Below are positions 1-5,621 of a stretch of 6,282 bases of DNA, piece by piece. Source of the DNA: an uncultured Enterobacter sp. (GTDB taxonomy: Bacteria; Pseudomonadota; Gammaproteobacteria; Enterobacterales; Enterobacteriaceae); NCBI GenBank assembly GCA_946477805.1, contig CAMKZP010000231.1:1-6282 (forward strand). Direction: 5' to 3'. Every line of letters starts with the position of its first letter. The stretch's first letter is position 1. The position numbers and the translations under genes are program-made. Under the pieces are notes generated by a model, which was not told the DNA's origin, did not search any database, and was given only the letters and a program-made list of their open reading frames with translations.

Positions 1-40
1 CTGCCTGTCTCGTGGGCTCGGAGATGTGTATAAGAGACAG
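1..40. other. Nextera adapter contamination, left end
   Basis: This is not genomic sequence. Positions 22-40 are the reverse complement of the 19-base Tn5 mosaic end used in Nextera libraries, and 7-21 are the read-2 side adapter arm. Positions 1-6 (CTGCCT) match the reverse complement of the first six bases of the i7 index AGGCAGAA. Natural sequence starts at about 41. This should be trimmed before any annotation. Confidence 0.97.
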
Positions 41-56
41 TAATTAATTTCAGCGT

Positions 57-99
57 CAGGTTTAGCCTGTTAAACCCAGCGCTGCGTGACAGGTTTTAG
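57..99. repeat. Short related repeats upstream of yciG
   Basis: CAGGTTTAG at 57-65 recurs as CAGGTTTTAG at 90-99, with starts 33 bp apart, about three helical turns. Between them GGTTTA (59-64) pairs with TAAACC (71-76), and an 8-bp perfect palindrome CAGCGCTG lies at 77-84. Such an arrangement could be a regulator-binding region or the 3' end of an upstream transcript. No gene is visible here and the function is unknown. Confidence 0.4.
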
Positions 100-120
100 A
101 AAAATCAAGCCATTAAGCGG

Positions 121-143
121 AGGATAACTAGAGGCTTTATCCT
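121..143. repeat. Inverted repeat AGGATAA/TTATCCT
   Basis: AGGATAA at 121-127 is matched by its exact reverse complement at 137-143, with a 9-base spacer. There is no T-run on either side, so it does not look like an intrinsic terminator. It lies about 80 bp upstream of the proposed -35 element, so an operator is possible but unproven. Confidence 0.4.
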
Positions 144-179
144 GACCGGGCGTGACCCACAGCGAAGCGGGGTATTTCA

Positions 180-222
180 AAACCGCACTGCCTGGCGTGG
201 AAATAAAGCGAAACTGCGGTTT
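180..222. repeat. 8-bp inverted repeat reaching the -35 element
   Basis: AAACCGCA at 180-187 and TGCGGTTT at 215-222 are perfect reverse complements separated by 27 bases. The right arm shares its last two T residues with the proposed -35 hexamer (221-226), so a dimeric regulator bound here would sit directly against RNA polymerase. That is inference; only the repeat itself is seen. Confidence 0.4.
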
Positions 223-251
223 GACTCTTCCGGCATAACGGCTAGTGTTAA
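221..251 (+). promoter_or_regulatory. Candidate sigma-S/sigma-70 promoter for the yciG operon
   Basis: TTGACT (221-226) is one base from the consensus -35. After a 16-bp spacer comes TAGTGT (243-248) as the -10. The -10 region GCTAGTGTTAA (241-251) has the C just upstream of the hexamer and the TTAA tail typical of sigma-S promoters, although its central bases are poor. Transcription would start near 255, leaving an untranslated leader of roughly 65 bases. The homologous yciGFE-katN operon of Salmonella is known to depend on RpoS and to be silenced by H-NS, which fits. The exact start is not established by sequence alone. Confidence 0.5.
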
Positions 252-267
252 TACCTGAACGACAACG

Positions 268-289
268 GATACATATTAAAAAATGTATC
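268..289 (+). repeat. AT-rich inverted repeat in the yciG 5' leader
   Basis: GATACAT (268-274) and ATGTATC (283-289) are perfect reverse complements with an 8-base A-rich loop. If transcription starts near 255 the pair would form a weak hairpin in the leader RNA, ending 19 bases before the AGAGGG ribosome binding site at 309-314. It could equally be a DNA site for a repressor. Only the symmetry is certain. Confidence 0.45.
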
Positions 290-321
290 TACTGACATAA
301 ACGCAACAAGAGGGTTGATAT

Positions 322-507
322 ATGGCAGAGCATCGTGGTGGTTCCGGTAATTTCGCAGAAGACCGTGATAAAGCATCAGAAGCTGGCAAAAAAGGTGGCC
401 AGCAAAGCGGCGGTAATTTTAAAAACGATCCGCAACGCGCATCTGAAGCAGGTAAGAAAGGGGGACAGAATAGTCACGGCGGAGGCCGTAAATCTGATAA
501 TTCCTGA
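322..507 (+). CDS. yciG: YciG, KGG-repeat general stress protein
   Basis: A 61-residue hydrophilic protein made almost entirely of two copies of a glycine/lysine motif. Unit 1 lies at about residues 9-28 and unit 2 at about 31-50, each ending in ASEAGKKGGQ, 22 residues (66 bp) apart. This is the KGG motif of stress-induced proteins such as Bacillus GsiB, and the sequence matches enterobacterial YciG in length and wording. It has no hydrophobic core, signal peptide or membrane segment, so it is probably disordered in solution and cytoplasmic; its biochemical role is unknown. The start is supported by AGAGGG seven bases before the ATG. It is the first gene of the yciGFE-katN group, the usual order in enterics, where the operon is induced in stationary phase by RpoS. 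Confidence 0.93.
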   Translation: MAEHRGGSGNFAEDRDKASEAGKKGGQQSGGNFKNDPQRASEAGKKGGQNSHGGGRKSDNS

Positions 508-542
508 TCTTATTTAAGTCTCTTATAAATAACCTGAGAGCA

Positions 543-568
543 TGCTGCGGGCCTTTCGGCTCGCAGTA
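543..568 (+). other. Intercistronic hairpin between yciG and yciF
   Basis: CTGCGGGCC (545-553) pairs with GGCTCGCAG (558-566) around a TTTC loop, with one internal G-U pair. A further G-U and a T-A pair extend the stem to 543/568. No T-run follows, so full termination is unlikely. A stem here, 38 bases after the yciG stop, could stabilise or process the upstream mRNA so that the small yciG message outnumbers the rest. Partial termination is an alternative. Confidence 0.6.
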
Positions 569-597
569 CACCTTACTTATTTAACAGGAACATAAAT

Positions 598-1095
598 ATG
601 AACATGAAAAGTATCGAAGACGTCTTTATTCACCTCCTGTCGGATACTTACAGCGCTGAGAAGCAGCTCACCCGCGCGCTGGGTAAACTCTCCCGCGCCG
701 CCTCCAGCGAACAGCTAAGCGCCGCCTTTACGGCACACCTGGAAGAGACGCAGGGGCAGATTGAGCGTATCGATCAAATCATTGAGCAGGAATCAGGAAT
801 TAAATTGAAGCGCATGAAATGCGTGGCGATGGAAGGCCTGATAGAAGAAGCAAACGAAGTCATTGAGAGCACTGAGAAAAACGAAGTGCGCGATGCTGCA
901 TTAATTGCCGCAGCGCAAAAAGTTGAGCACTACGAAATTGCCAGTTACGGCACCCTTGCGACGCTGGCAGAACAGCTCGGCTATAAAAAAGCCGTTAAGC
1001 TTCTCGCCGAAACGCTGGAAGAAGAGAAAGAAACCGATCTTAAATTAACCGATCTGGCCGTAGGCAATATTAATCAAAAAGCCCAGAAAGGTTAG
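598..1095 (+). CDS. yciF: YciF, DUF892 ferritin-like stress protein
   Basis: A 165-residue, all-helical, soluble protein of the DUF892/YciF family, close in sequence and length to E. coli YciF. That protein has a ferritin/rubrerythrin-like four-helix fold and has been crystallised by structural genomics. Helices seem to run at about residues 4-33, 38-66, 95-127 and 131-155. Candidate metal-site residues spread over the helices are E21, E49/E50, the cluster E110-H111-E113 and E141-E143; assigning individual ligands is inference. The family is stress-induced, but its reaction is not firmly known. AGGAA at 586-590 lies 7 bases before ATG 598, favouring this start over the in-frame ATG at 604. 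It lies 90 bp after yciG and 58 bp before its paralogue yciE. Confidence 0.94.
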   Translation: MNMKSIEDVFIHLLSDTYSAEKQLTRALGKLSRAASSEQLSAAFTAHLEETQGQIERIDQIIEQESGIKLKRMKCVAMEGLIEEANEVIESTEKNEVRDAALIAAAQKVEHYEIASYGTLATLAEQLGYKKAVKLLAETLEEEKETDLKLTDLAVGNINQKAQKG

Positions 1096-1118
1096 CCCGG
1101 AAATAAATGAGCATCAGC

Positions 1119-1130
1119 ATTTAATTAAAT
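1119..1130. repeat. 12-bp AT palindrome between yciF and yciE
   Basis: ATTTAATTAAAT is a perfect palindrome in the AT-rich 58-bp gap before yciE. AT-rich curved DNA of this type is favoured by H-NS, which is known to silence this operon in Salmonella. Any role for this particular site is a guess. Confidence 0.3.
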
Positions 1131-1153
1131 CAAATAACTCACAGGAGTTTATT

Positions 1154-1660
1154 ATGAATCATGTAGAACACTACCATGATTGGCTGCGCGATGCCCATGC
1201 GATGGAAAAGCAAGCCGAATCTATGCTGGAATCAATGGCCAGCCGTATTGAAAATTATCCTGATTTACGTGCCCGTATTGAGCAACATATTAGTGAGACA
1301 AAACGCCAAATTACATTGCTGGAGGAAATTCTCGACCGCAATGATATTTCACGTTCGGTTTTAAAAGACTCCATGAGCAAAATGGCGGCGCTGGGACAAT
1401 CTATTGGCGGCATGTTCCCTTCCGATGAAATTGTAAAAGGCTCGATCAGCGGCTACGTTTTCGAGCAGTTTGAAATTGCCTGCTACACCTCTCTGCTGGC
1501 GGCAGCCAAAAAAGCGGGTGATACCGCCTCTGTTCCCGCTATCGAAACGATCCTCGCGGAAGAGCGTGAAATGGCCGACTGGCTGATCCGCCATATTCCG
1601 CAAACCACGGAACAGTTCCTGCTGCGCTCCGACGCGGACGGCGTTGAAGTGAAAAAATAA
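1154..1660 (+). CDS. yciE: YciE, DUF892 ferritin-like stress protein
   Basis: A 168-residue cytoplasmic protein, the second DUF892 family member in the operon and a distant paralogue of YciF. It closely resembles E. coli and Salmonella YciE. It is predicted to be a four-helix ferritin-like bundle, with long helices at about 5-33, 37-62, 94-121 and 126-146. Conserved acidic residues in positions suited to a di-metal site include E18, E48, E104 and E107 (in FEQFEIACY) and E136/E137; direct metal binding is not shown here. The function is unknown beyond stress association. The start is well supported by CAGGAG (1142-1147), six bases before the ATG. Only 17 bp separate its stop from katN, so the two are almost surely co-translated from one mRNA. 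Confidence 0.94.
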   Translation: MNHVEHYHDWLRDAHAMEKQAESMLESMASRIENYPDLRARIEQHISETKRQITLLEEILDRNDISRSVLKDSMSKMAALGQSIGGMFPSDEIVKGSISGYVFEQFEIACYTSLLAAAKKAGDTASVPAIETILAEEREMADWLIRHIPQTTEQFLLRSDADGVEVKK

Positions 1661-1677
1661 CCGGAGAGGGAGATTCT

Positions 1678-2550
1678 ATGTTTCGACACGTAAAACAGCT
1701 GCAGTATACGGTTCGGGTTGCCGAACCGAACCCGGGACTGGCCAACCTTTTGCTTGAACAGTTTGGCGGGCCGCAGGGCGAGCTTGCCGCCGCCTGCCGC
1801 TACTTCACTCAGGGCCTGAGCGACGACGATCCCGGTCGTAAAGATATGCTGATGGATATTGCCACCGAAGAGTTAAGCCACCTCGAAATTATTGGCACCC
1901 TGGTCGGTATGCTTAACAAAGGGGCAAAGGGAGAGCTGGCGGAAGGTGTTGAAAGCGAGGCGGAACTGTATCGGTCCATGACCGAGAACGGCAACGACAG
2001 CCATATCACGTCGCTGCTTTATGGTGGCGGTACGCCGCTCACCAACTCCGCTGGCGTGCCCTGGACGGCAGCCTATATTGATACCATCGGTGAGCCGACG
2101 GCCGACCTGCGCTCAAACGTGGCGGCTGAGGCGAGAGCTAAAATCATCTATGAACGGCTGATCAACGTGACCGACGATCCGGGCGTGAAGGATGCGCTGG
2201 CGTTTCTGATGACCCGCGAGGCGGCGCATCAGCTCTCTTTTGAGAAAGCGCTGCAGTCCATTCGCAATAATTTCCCGCCCGGCAAACTGCCGCCGATCGA
2301 GGAGTACACCAGGAAGTACTACAATATGTCTGAAGGTGGAGAAGTTCGCGGAAGCTGGAACAGCGATAAGCACTTCGATTACGTGGAATCTCCCCAGCCA
2401 GCGGTCGATGGTGGTGACGGTAGTGCAAGCGTAACCCTTACGAAAGAGCAGGCTACGCTGGTTAAAGCGATGTCTGCACGCACGAAGTCCGACCCCAACG
2501 CCGACCCGCTAACCGGCGCCGAGCTTGGCGCAGGTAAGAAAAAACCGTAA
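1678..2550 (+). CDS. katN: KatN, non-haem manganese catalase
   Basis: A 290-residue dimanganese catalase that converts two hydrogen peroxide to water and oxygen without haem. The known dinuclear-site ligands of Lactobacillus plantarum Mn-catalase (E35, E66, H69, E148, H181) have matching residues here: E35 (GGPQGELAAA), E65 and H68 (TEELSHLE), E151 (NVAAEARAK) and H184 (REAAHQLSFEKAL). The 33-residue spacing of the last pair is identical, so the active site looks intact. After the four-helix core come a C-terminal arm with SGGxxRG-like sequence at about 218-226 and a Lys-rich end (GKKKP). No signal peptide is present, so the enzyme is cytoplasmic. GGAGAGGGAG (1663-1672) lies just upstream of the ATG. 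Length and context match Salmonella KatN, an RpoS-controlled catalase at the end of yciGFE-katN. Confidence 0.96.
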   Translation: MFRHVKQLQYTVRVAEPNPGLANLLLEQFGGPQGELAAACRYFTQGLSDDDPGRKDMLMDIATEELSHLEIIGTLVGMLNKGAKGELAEGVESEAELYRSMTENGNDSHITSLLYGGGTPLTNSAGVPWTAAYIDTIGEPTADLRSNVAAEARAKIIYERLINVTDDPGVKDALAFLMTREAAHQLSFEKALQSIRNNFPPGKLPPIEEYTRKYYNMSEGGEVRGSWNSDKHFDYVESPQPAVDGGDGSASVTLTKEQATLVKAMSARTKSDPNADPLTGAELGAGKKKP

Positions 2551-2556
2551 TCGGTT
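2543..2556. repeat. Small inverted repeat over the katN stop codon
   Basis: AACCG (2543-2547) and CGGTT (2552-2556) flank TAAT and include the katN stop at 2548-2550. Read on the minus strand the stem is followed by a run of T, resembling a weak terminator, but no minus-strand gene is visible that would need it. It may be chance. Confidence 0.3.
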
Positions 2557-2557
2557 C

Positions 2558-2583
2558 TGCCAGGTAGCCTGCGCTGCCTGGCA
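2558..2583 (+). other. Strong hairpin between katN and cioA
   Basis: Positions 2558-2568 pair with 2573-2583 in an 11-bp stem with one G-U pair and a four-base CTGC loop (outer arms TGCCAGG/CCTGGCA). It begins 7 bases after the katN stop. No T-run follows, so it is not a canonical intrinsic terminator. It could protect the katN message from 3' exonucleases, mark a processing site, or partly attenuate readthrough into cioAB. Confidence 0.65.
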
Positions 2584-2619
2584 TGACTCGTTCGCCCTCC
2601 GTTCCCGAGGTACGGCCCC

Positions 2620-4023
2620 ATGTTCGAACTCGATGCGTTTCATCTTGCCAGAATACAGTTCGCTTTTACCGTCTCGTTTCACATTCTTTTTCCTGCAATC
2701 ACTATTGGGCTCGCCAGCTATCTGGTGGTGCTCGAAGGCATGTGGCTGCGCACCAAAAATGACGTCTGGCGCTCGCTGTATCATTTCTGGCTAAAGATTT
2801 TTGCGGTTAACTTTGGCATGGGCGTGGTGTCCGGGCTGGTGATGGCCTACCAGTTTGGCACTAACTGGAGCGGCTTTTCCCAGTTTGCCGGGAGTATCAC
2901 CGGCCCGCTGCTCACCTATGAAGTGCTCACCGCGTTCTTCCTCGAAGCCGGTTTCCTGGGCGTGATGCTGTTCGGCTGGAACAAGGTCGGGCCGGGGCTA
3001 CACTTCTTCGCAACCTGCATGGTGGCGCTGGGCACCCTGATGTCCACCTTCTGGATCCTCGCCTCCAACAGCTGGATGCACACCCCGCAGGGCTTCAGCA
3101 TTCAGAACGGGCAGGTTATCCCCGAGGACTGGCTGGCCATCATCTTTAACCCCTCCTTCCCCTACCGTTTGATCCACATGTCGATTGCCGCATTCCTGAG
3201 CAGCGCGCTGTTTGTGGGCGCGTCAGGAGCGTGGCACCTGCTGCGCGGCAACGACACGCCCGCGGTGCGTAAAATGTTCTCGATGGCGATGTGGATGGCG
3301 CTGCTTGTCGCCCCCATACAGGCCGTGGTGGGGGATATGCACGGGCTGAACACCCTGGAGCACCAGCCCGCCAAGATTGCCGCCATCGAAGGGCACTGGG
3401 AGAACGCGCCGGGGGAGGCCACGCCGCTGCTGCTGTTTGGCCTGCCGGACATGGACGAGGAACGCACTAAATACGGTCTTGAGATCCCCGCGCTCGGCAG
3501 CCTGATCCTGACCCACAGCCTGGACAAACAGGTGCCTGCCCTGAAGGACTTCCCGAAGGAAGATCGTCCGAACTCGCCGATCGTCTTTTGGTCGTTTCGC
3601 ATTATGGTCGGCATGGGGCTGCTGATGATCGGCCTGGGGGCGCTCAGCGTCTGGCTGCGCTATCGGCACCGGCTGTACCACTCGCGCCCGTTCCACTGGT
3701 TTGCGCTGTGCATGGGCCCCGCCGGGCTGGTGGCGCTACTGGCAGGCTGGGTGACCACCGAAGTGGGCCGTCAGCCGTGGGTGGTTTACGGCTACCTGCG
3801 CACGATAGACGCCGTCTCGCTGCACAGCACGCTGCAGATGAGCATCAGCCTGCTGGCGTTTATCGTGGTCTACTGTTCGGTGTTTGGCGTGGGCTATGTT
3901 TATCTCGTCCGGCTGATTAAAAAAGGGCCGCAGCCCGTCGGCACGCTGACCTCTAACACTGCGGGCACCCCTGCCCGCCCGCTGTCTGCCGCTGAACCTG
4001 TTCCGGAAGAGGAGAGAAGCTGA
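2620..4023 (+). CDS. cioA: CioA, cyanide-insensitive bd-type quinol oxidase subunit I
   Basis: Subunit I of a cytochrome bd-family oxidase, an inner-membrane enzyme that oxidises quinol and reduces oxygen to water without pumping protons. Key residues of E. coli CydA are conserved: haem ligands H21 (equivalent to H19), H186 and M329 (equivalent to M393, in FRIM); E101 and E109 of the haem b595/d pocket; quinol-site K252 and E257 (AKIAAIEGHWE); and GRQPW at 383-387. About nine membrane helices are visible. At 467 residues it is shorter than E. coli CydA (522) because it lacks the C-terminal half of the Q loop. That marks the short-loop CioA class, and the wording is much closer to Pseudomonas CioA than to CydA. 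GAGG at 2607-2610 precedes the ATG by 9 bases. It overlaps cioB by one base. The Salmonella homologue is called cyxA. Base composition is visibly more GC-rich than in yciGFE. Confidence 0.95.
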   Translation: MFELDAFHLARIQFAFTVSFHILFPAITIGLASYLVVLEGMWLRTKNDVWRSLYHFWLKIFAVNFGMGVVSGLVMAYQFGTNWSGFSQFAGSITGPLLTYEVLTAFFLEAGFLGVMLFGWNKVGPGLHFFATCMVALGTLMSTFWILASNSWMHTPQGFSIQNGQVIPEDWLAIIFNPSFPYRLIHMSIAAFLSSALFVGASGAWHLLRGNDTPAVRKMFSMAMWMALLVAPIQAVVGDMHGLNTLEHQPAKIAAIEGHWENAPGEATPLLLFGLPDMDEERTKYGLEIPALGSLILTHSLDKQVPALKDFPKEDRPNSPIVFWSFRIMVGMGLLMIGLGALSVWLRYRHRLYHSRPFHWFALCMGPAGLVALLAGWVTTEVGRQPWVVYGYLRTIDAVSLHSTLQMSISLLAFIVVYCSVFGVGYVYLVRLIKKGPQPVGTLTSNTAGTPARPLSAAEPVPEEERS

Positions 4024-5033
4024 TGGGCGTCGATATCTCGGTTATCTGGTTTGCGATCATCGTCTTTGCCACGCTGATGTACATCGTGATGGATGGCTTT
4101 GACCTCGGGATTGGCATGCTCTTTAGCTTCGTTGGCGACGCCAAAGAGCGCGACGTGATGGTCAACAGCGTGGCGCCGGTCTGGGACGGCAATGAGACCT
4201 GGCTGGTGCTCGGCGGCGCAGGGCTATTTGGCGCTTTTCCGCTGGCCTATGCGGTGATCGTTGACGCGCTGACCATTCCGCTAACCGCCATGCTGATCGG
4301 CCTCATCTTTCGCGGCGTGGCGTTCGAATTTCGCTTTAAGGCAACGCCGTCGCACCGCAAATTCTGGGACTACGCCTTTGCGGGCGGATCGCTGCTCGCC
4401 ACCTTCAGCCAGGGCATCGTCGTGGGGGCAATGATCAACGGCTTCGACGTTGAAGGCCGGCGCTTTGTCGGCTCTTCGCTGGACTGGCTGACGCCGTTCA
4501 ACCTGTTCTGCGGGCTGGGGCTGATCGTCGCCTATACCCTCCTGGCGACCACCTGGCTCATCATGAAAAGTGAAGGTGCGCTGCAAACGCGCATGCGCGA
4601 GCTGACCCGCCACGTGCTGCTGGCGCTGATGGTCGTGATTGCCGTGGTGAGCATCTGGACGCCGCTTGGCTGGCAGTACGTGGCCGAGCGCTGGTTTACG
4701 CTGCCAAACTTCTTCTGGTTCCTGCCGGTCCCGATTCTGGTGGCGGTGTTTAGCCTGTGGATATGGCGGCTGACCCGCAACCCGAACAGCCATGCCCGCC
4801 CGTTCCTGCTGACGCTCGGGTTAATCTTTCTCGGCTTTAGCGGCCTCGGCATCAGCCTGTGGCCGCACATCATACCGCCGCGCATTACCCTCTGGGAGGC
4901 CGCCGCCCCGCCTGCCAGCCAGCTGTTTATGCTGGTCGGGACGCTGCTGATTATTCCGGTGATTCTGGTGTACACCGCCTGGAGCTACTACGTGTTCCGG
5001 GGGAAAGTGTCTGATACGGAAGGTTATCACTGA
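4023..5033 (+). CDS. cioB: CioB, bd-type quinol oxidase subunit II
   Basis: Subunit II of the same oxidase (CydB/CioB family, 336 residues, matching Pseudomonas CioB in length). It is an integral inner-membrane protein with about nine helices, which pairs with subunit I and stabilises its haems. Family signatures are the N-terminal MDGFDLGIG (residues 23-31), APVWDGNETWL (51-61), RGVAFEFR (97-104) and the C-terminal YTAWSYYVFRGKV (317-329). No signal peptide is needed; the first helix serves as the membrane anchor. Its ATG overlaps the cioA stop as TGATG (4021-4025), a classic translational-coupling arrangement giving near-equal subunit amounts, and GGAAGAGGAGAG at 4006-4017 supplies the ribosome binding site inside the cioA end. 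No small third subunit (CydX or DUF2474 type) follows it. Confidence 0.95.
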   Translation: MGVDISVIWFAIIVFATLMYIVMDGFDLGIGMLFSFVGDAKERDVMVNSVAPVWDGNETWLVLGGAGLFGAFPLAYAVIVDALTIPLTAMLIGLIFRGVAFEFRFKATPSHRKFWDYAFAGGSLLATFSQGIVVGAMINGFDVEGRRFVGSSLDWLTPFNLFCGLGLIVAYTLLATTWLIMKSEGALQTRMRELTRHVLLALMVVIAVVSIWTPLGWQYVAERWFTLPNFFWFLPVPILVAVFSLWIWRLTRNPNSHARPFLLTLGLIFLGFSGLGISLWPHIIPPRITLWEAAAPPASQLFMLVGTLLIIPVILVYTAWSYYVFRGKVSDTEGYH

Positions 5034-5051
5034 GGTGGGCTGAAGCCTCGG

Positions 5052-5098
5052 ACGGCGGCTGCCCGTAGTCACTCCTACGGCCCTACCGCCGCCGCCGT
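5052..5098 (+). terminator. Terminator-like hairpin between convergent cioB and ydeJ-like genes
   Basis: ACGGCGGC (5052-5059) is the exact reverse complement of GCCGCCGT (5091-5098). Inside it CCGTAG (5063-5068) pairs with CTACGG (5075-5080) around a TCACTC loop, leaving an asymmetric internal bulge; CCGCC at 5086-5090 offers an alternative register. On the plus strand it is followed by TATTTC, a poor T-tract. It lies 19 bases after the cioB stop and touches the stop codon of the opposing gene. Its position suggests that it ends the plus-strand transcript and perhaps serves both directions. Confidence 0.6.
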
Positions 5099-5610
5099 TA
5101 TTTCAAGCCTGTAAGCATCGGGATCAGTTCTGATAATGCATAACGGACCGCTTTTTCCACGACATCCTGACATTCCCCGGTAAACAGCACGGTAGTCGTT
5201 TTGGTTTGTCCGCTAAGGTTCCAGGCGAAGCAAACGGTGCCCGCTGCCGTACCGTCGTCGCCCCCGTCTGGCCCGGCATAGCCGCTGATGGCGATACCGA
5301 TATCGGCCTGGGCAATATCACGGGCGTTCGCTGCCATTTCGGTGACCGTCTGTTCGCTGACGGCAGTGAAGCGCGCGAGGGTCTCTGGCCTGACGCCAAG
5401 GATCCTCTCTTTTGCCGCATCGCTAAAAACGACCATTCCCACATCATAAAATTCCGCCGTGTTCTCTTCGGCACACAGCGCGACCGCCAGATTCCCACCG
5501 GTGCAGGATTCTGCCGTGGTTAAGCGAAGCCCCAGGTCGGTCAGCTTTGCCGCCACCTTTTTGGTCAGCTCCCCCAGCGTCTCGTTCTTATCATGATGAA
5601 GATTGCTCAT
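5098..5610 (-). CDS. ydeJ: YdeJ-like CinA C-terminal domain (PncC-family) protein
   Basis: A 170-residue stand-alone CinA C-terminal domain. The family includes PncC, which deamidates nicotinamide mononucleotide in pyridine nucleotide salvage. Motifs seen are TAESCTGG (residues 32-39, with the S35 equivalent to the catalytic serine), FSDAAK (62-67, with K67 at the conserved lysine), AVSE (83-86), SGYAGPDGG (109-117) and GTVCFAW (124-130). Wording such as TGGNLAVALCAEEN is closer to enterobacterial YdeJ than to PncC itself. Conserved residues suggest a folded active site, but amidase activity of YdeJ paralogues is not established and should not be assumed. It is cytoplasmic, with no signal or membrane segment. 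The ATG has AGAGG-like sequence upstream, and it lies 11 bp after the DUF421 gene, so they are probably co-transcribed. Confidence 0.88.
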   Translation of the reverse strand: MSNLHHDKNETLGELTKKVAAKLTDLGLRLTTAESCTGGNLAVALCAEENTAEFYDVGMVVFSDAAKERILGVRPETLARFTAVSEQTVTEMAANARDIAQADIGIAISGYAGPDGGDDGTAAGTVCFAWNLSGQTKTTTVLFTGECQDVVEKAVRYALSELIPMLTGLK

Positions 5611-5621
5611 AAAAATGCCTC

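Noticed and set aside
322..507. 66-bp spaced repeat in yciG as a CRISPR or tandem DNA repeat
   Set aside because: There are only two imperfect copies and they are explained by the protein-level KGG repeat; synonymous differences separate them.
335..517. Alternative plus-strand frame overlapping yciG
   Set aside because: The overlapping frame yields no known family, whereas the 322 frame gives clear KGG repeats with a good ribosome binding site.
2543..2556. Minus-strand intrinsic terminator at the katN end
   Set aside because: The stem is only 5 bp and no minus-strand gene lies upstream for it to terminate, so it is kept only as a low-confidence repeat.
3162..3696. Two long open frames on the minus strand inside cioA
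   Set aside because: They are antisense to a fully conserved oxidase subunit. Their proteins are low-complexity, rich in Arg, His, Pro and Gln, as expected from GC-rich reverse-strand shadows.
3588..3920. Plus-strand 110-codon frame within cioA in another frame
   Set aside because: It is Ala/Arg/Gly/Pro-rich shadow composition, wholly inside cioA with no family resemblance.
4281..4975. Minus-strand frames of 147 and 170 codons inside cioB
   Set aside because: They lie antisense to conserved membrane-protein coding sequence, have shadow-like composition, and lack a convincing ribosome binding site or recognisable family.
5206..5523. Plus-strand 105-codon frame opposite the ydeJ-like gene
   Set aside because: It is antisense to a protein with clear CinA motifs, and no independent evidence supports it.
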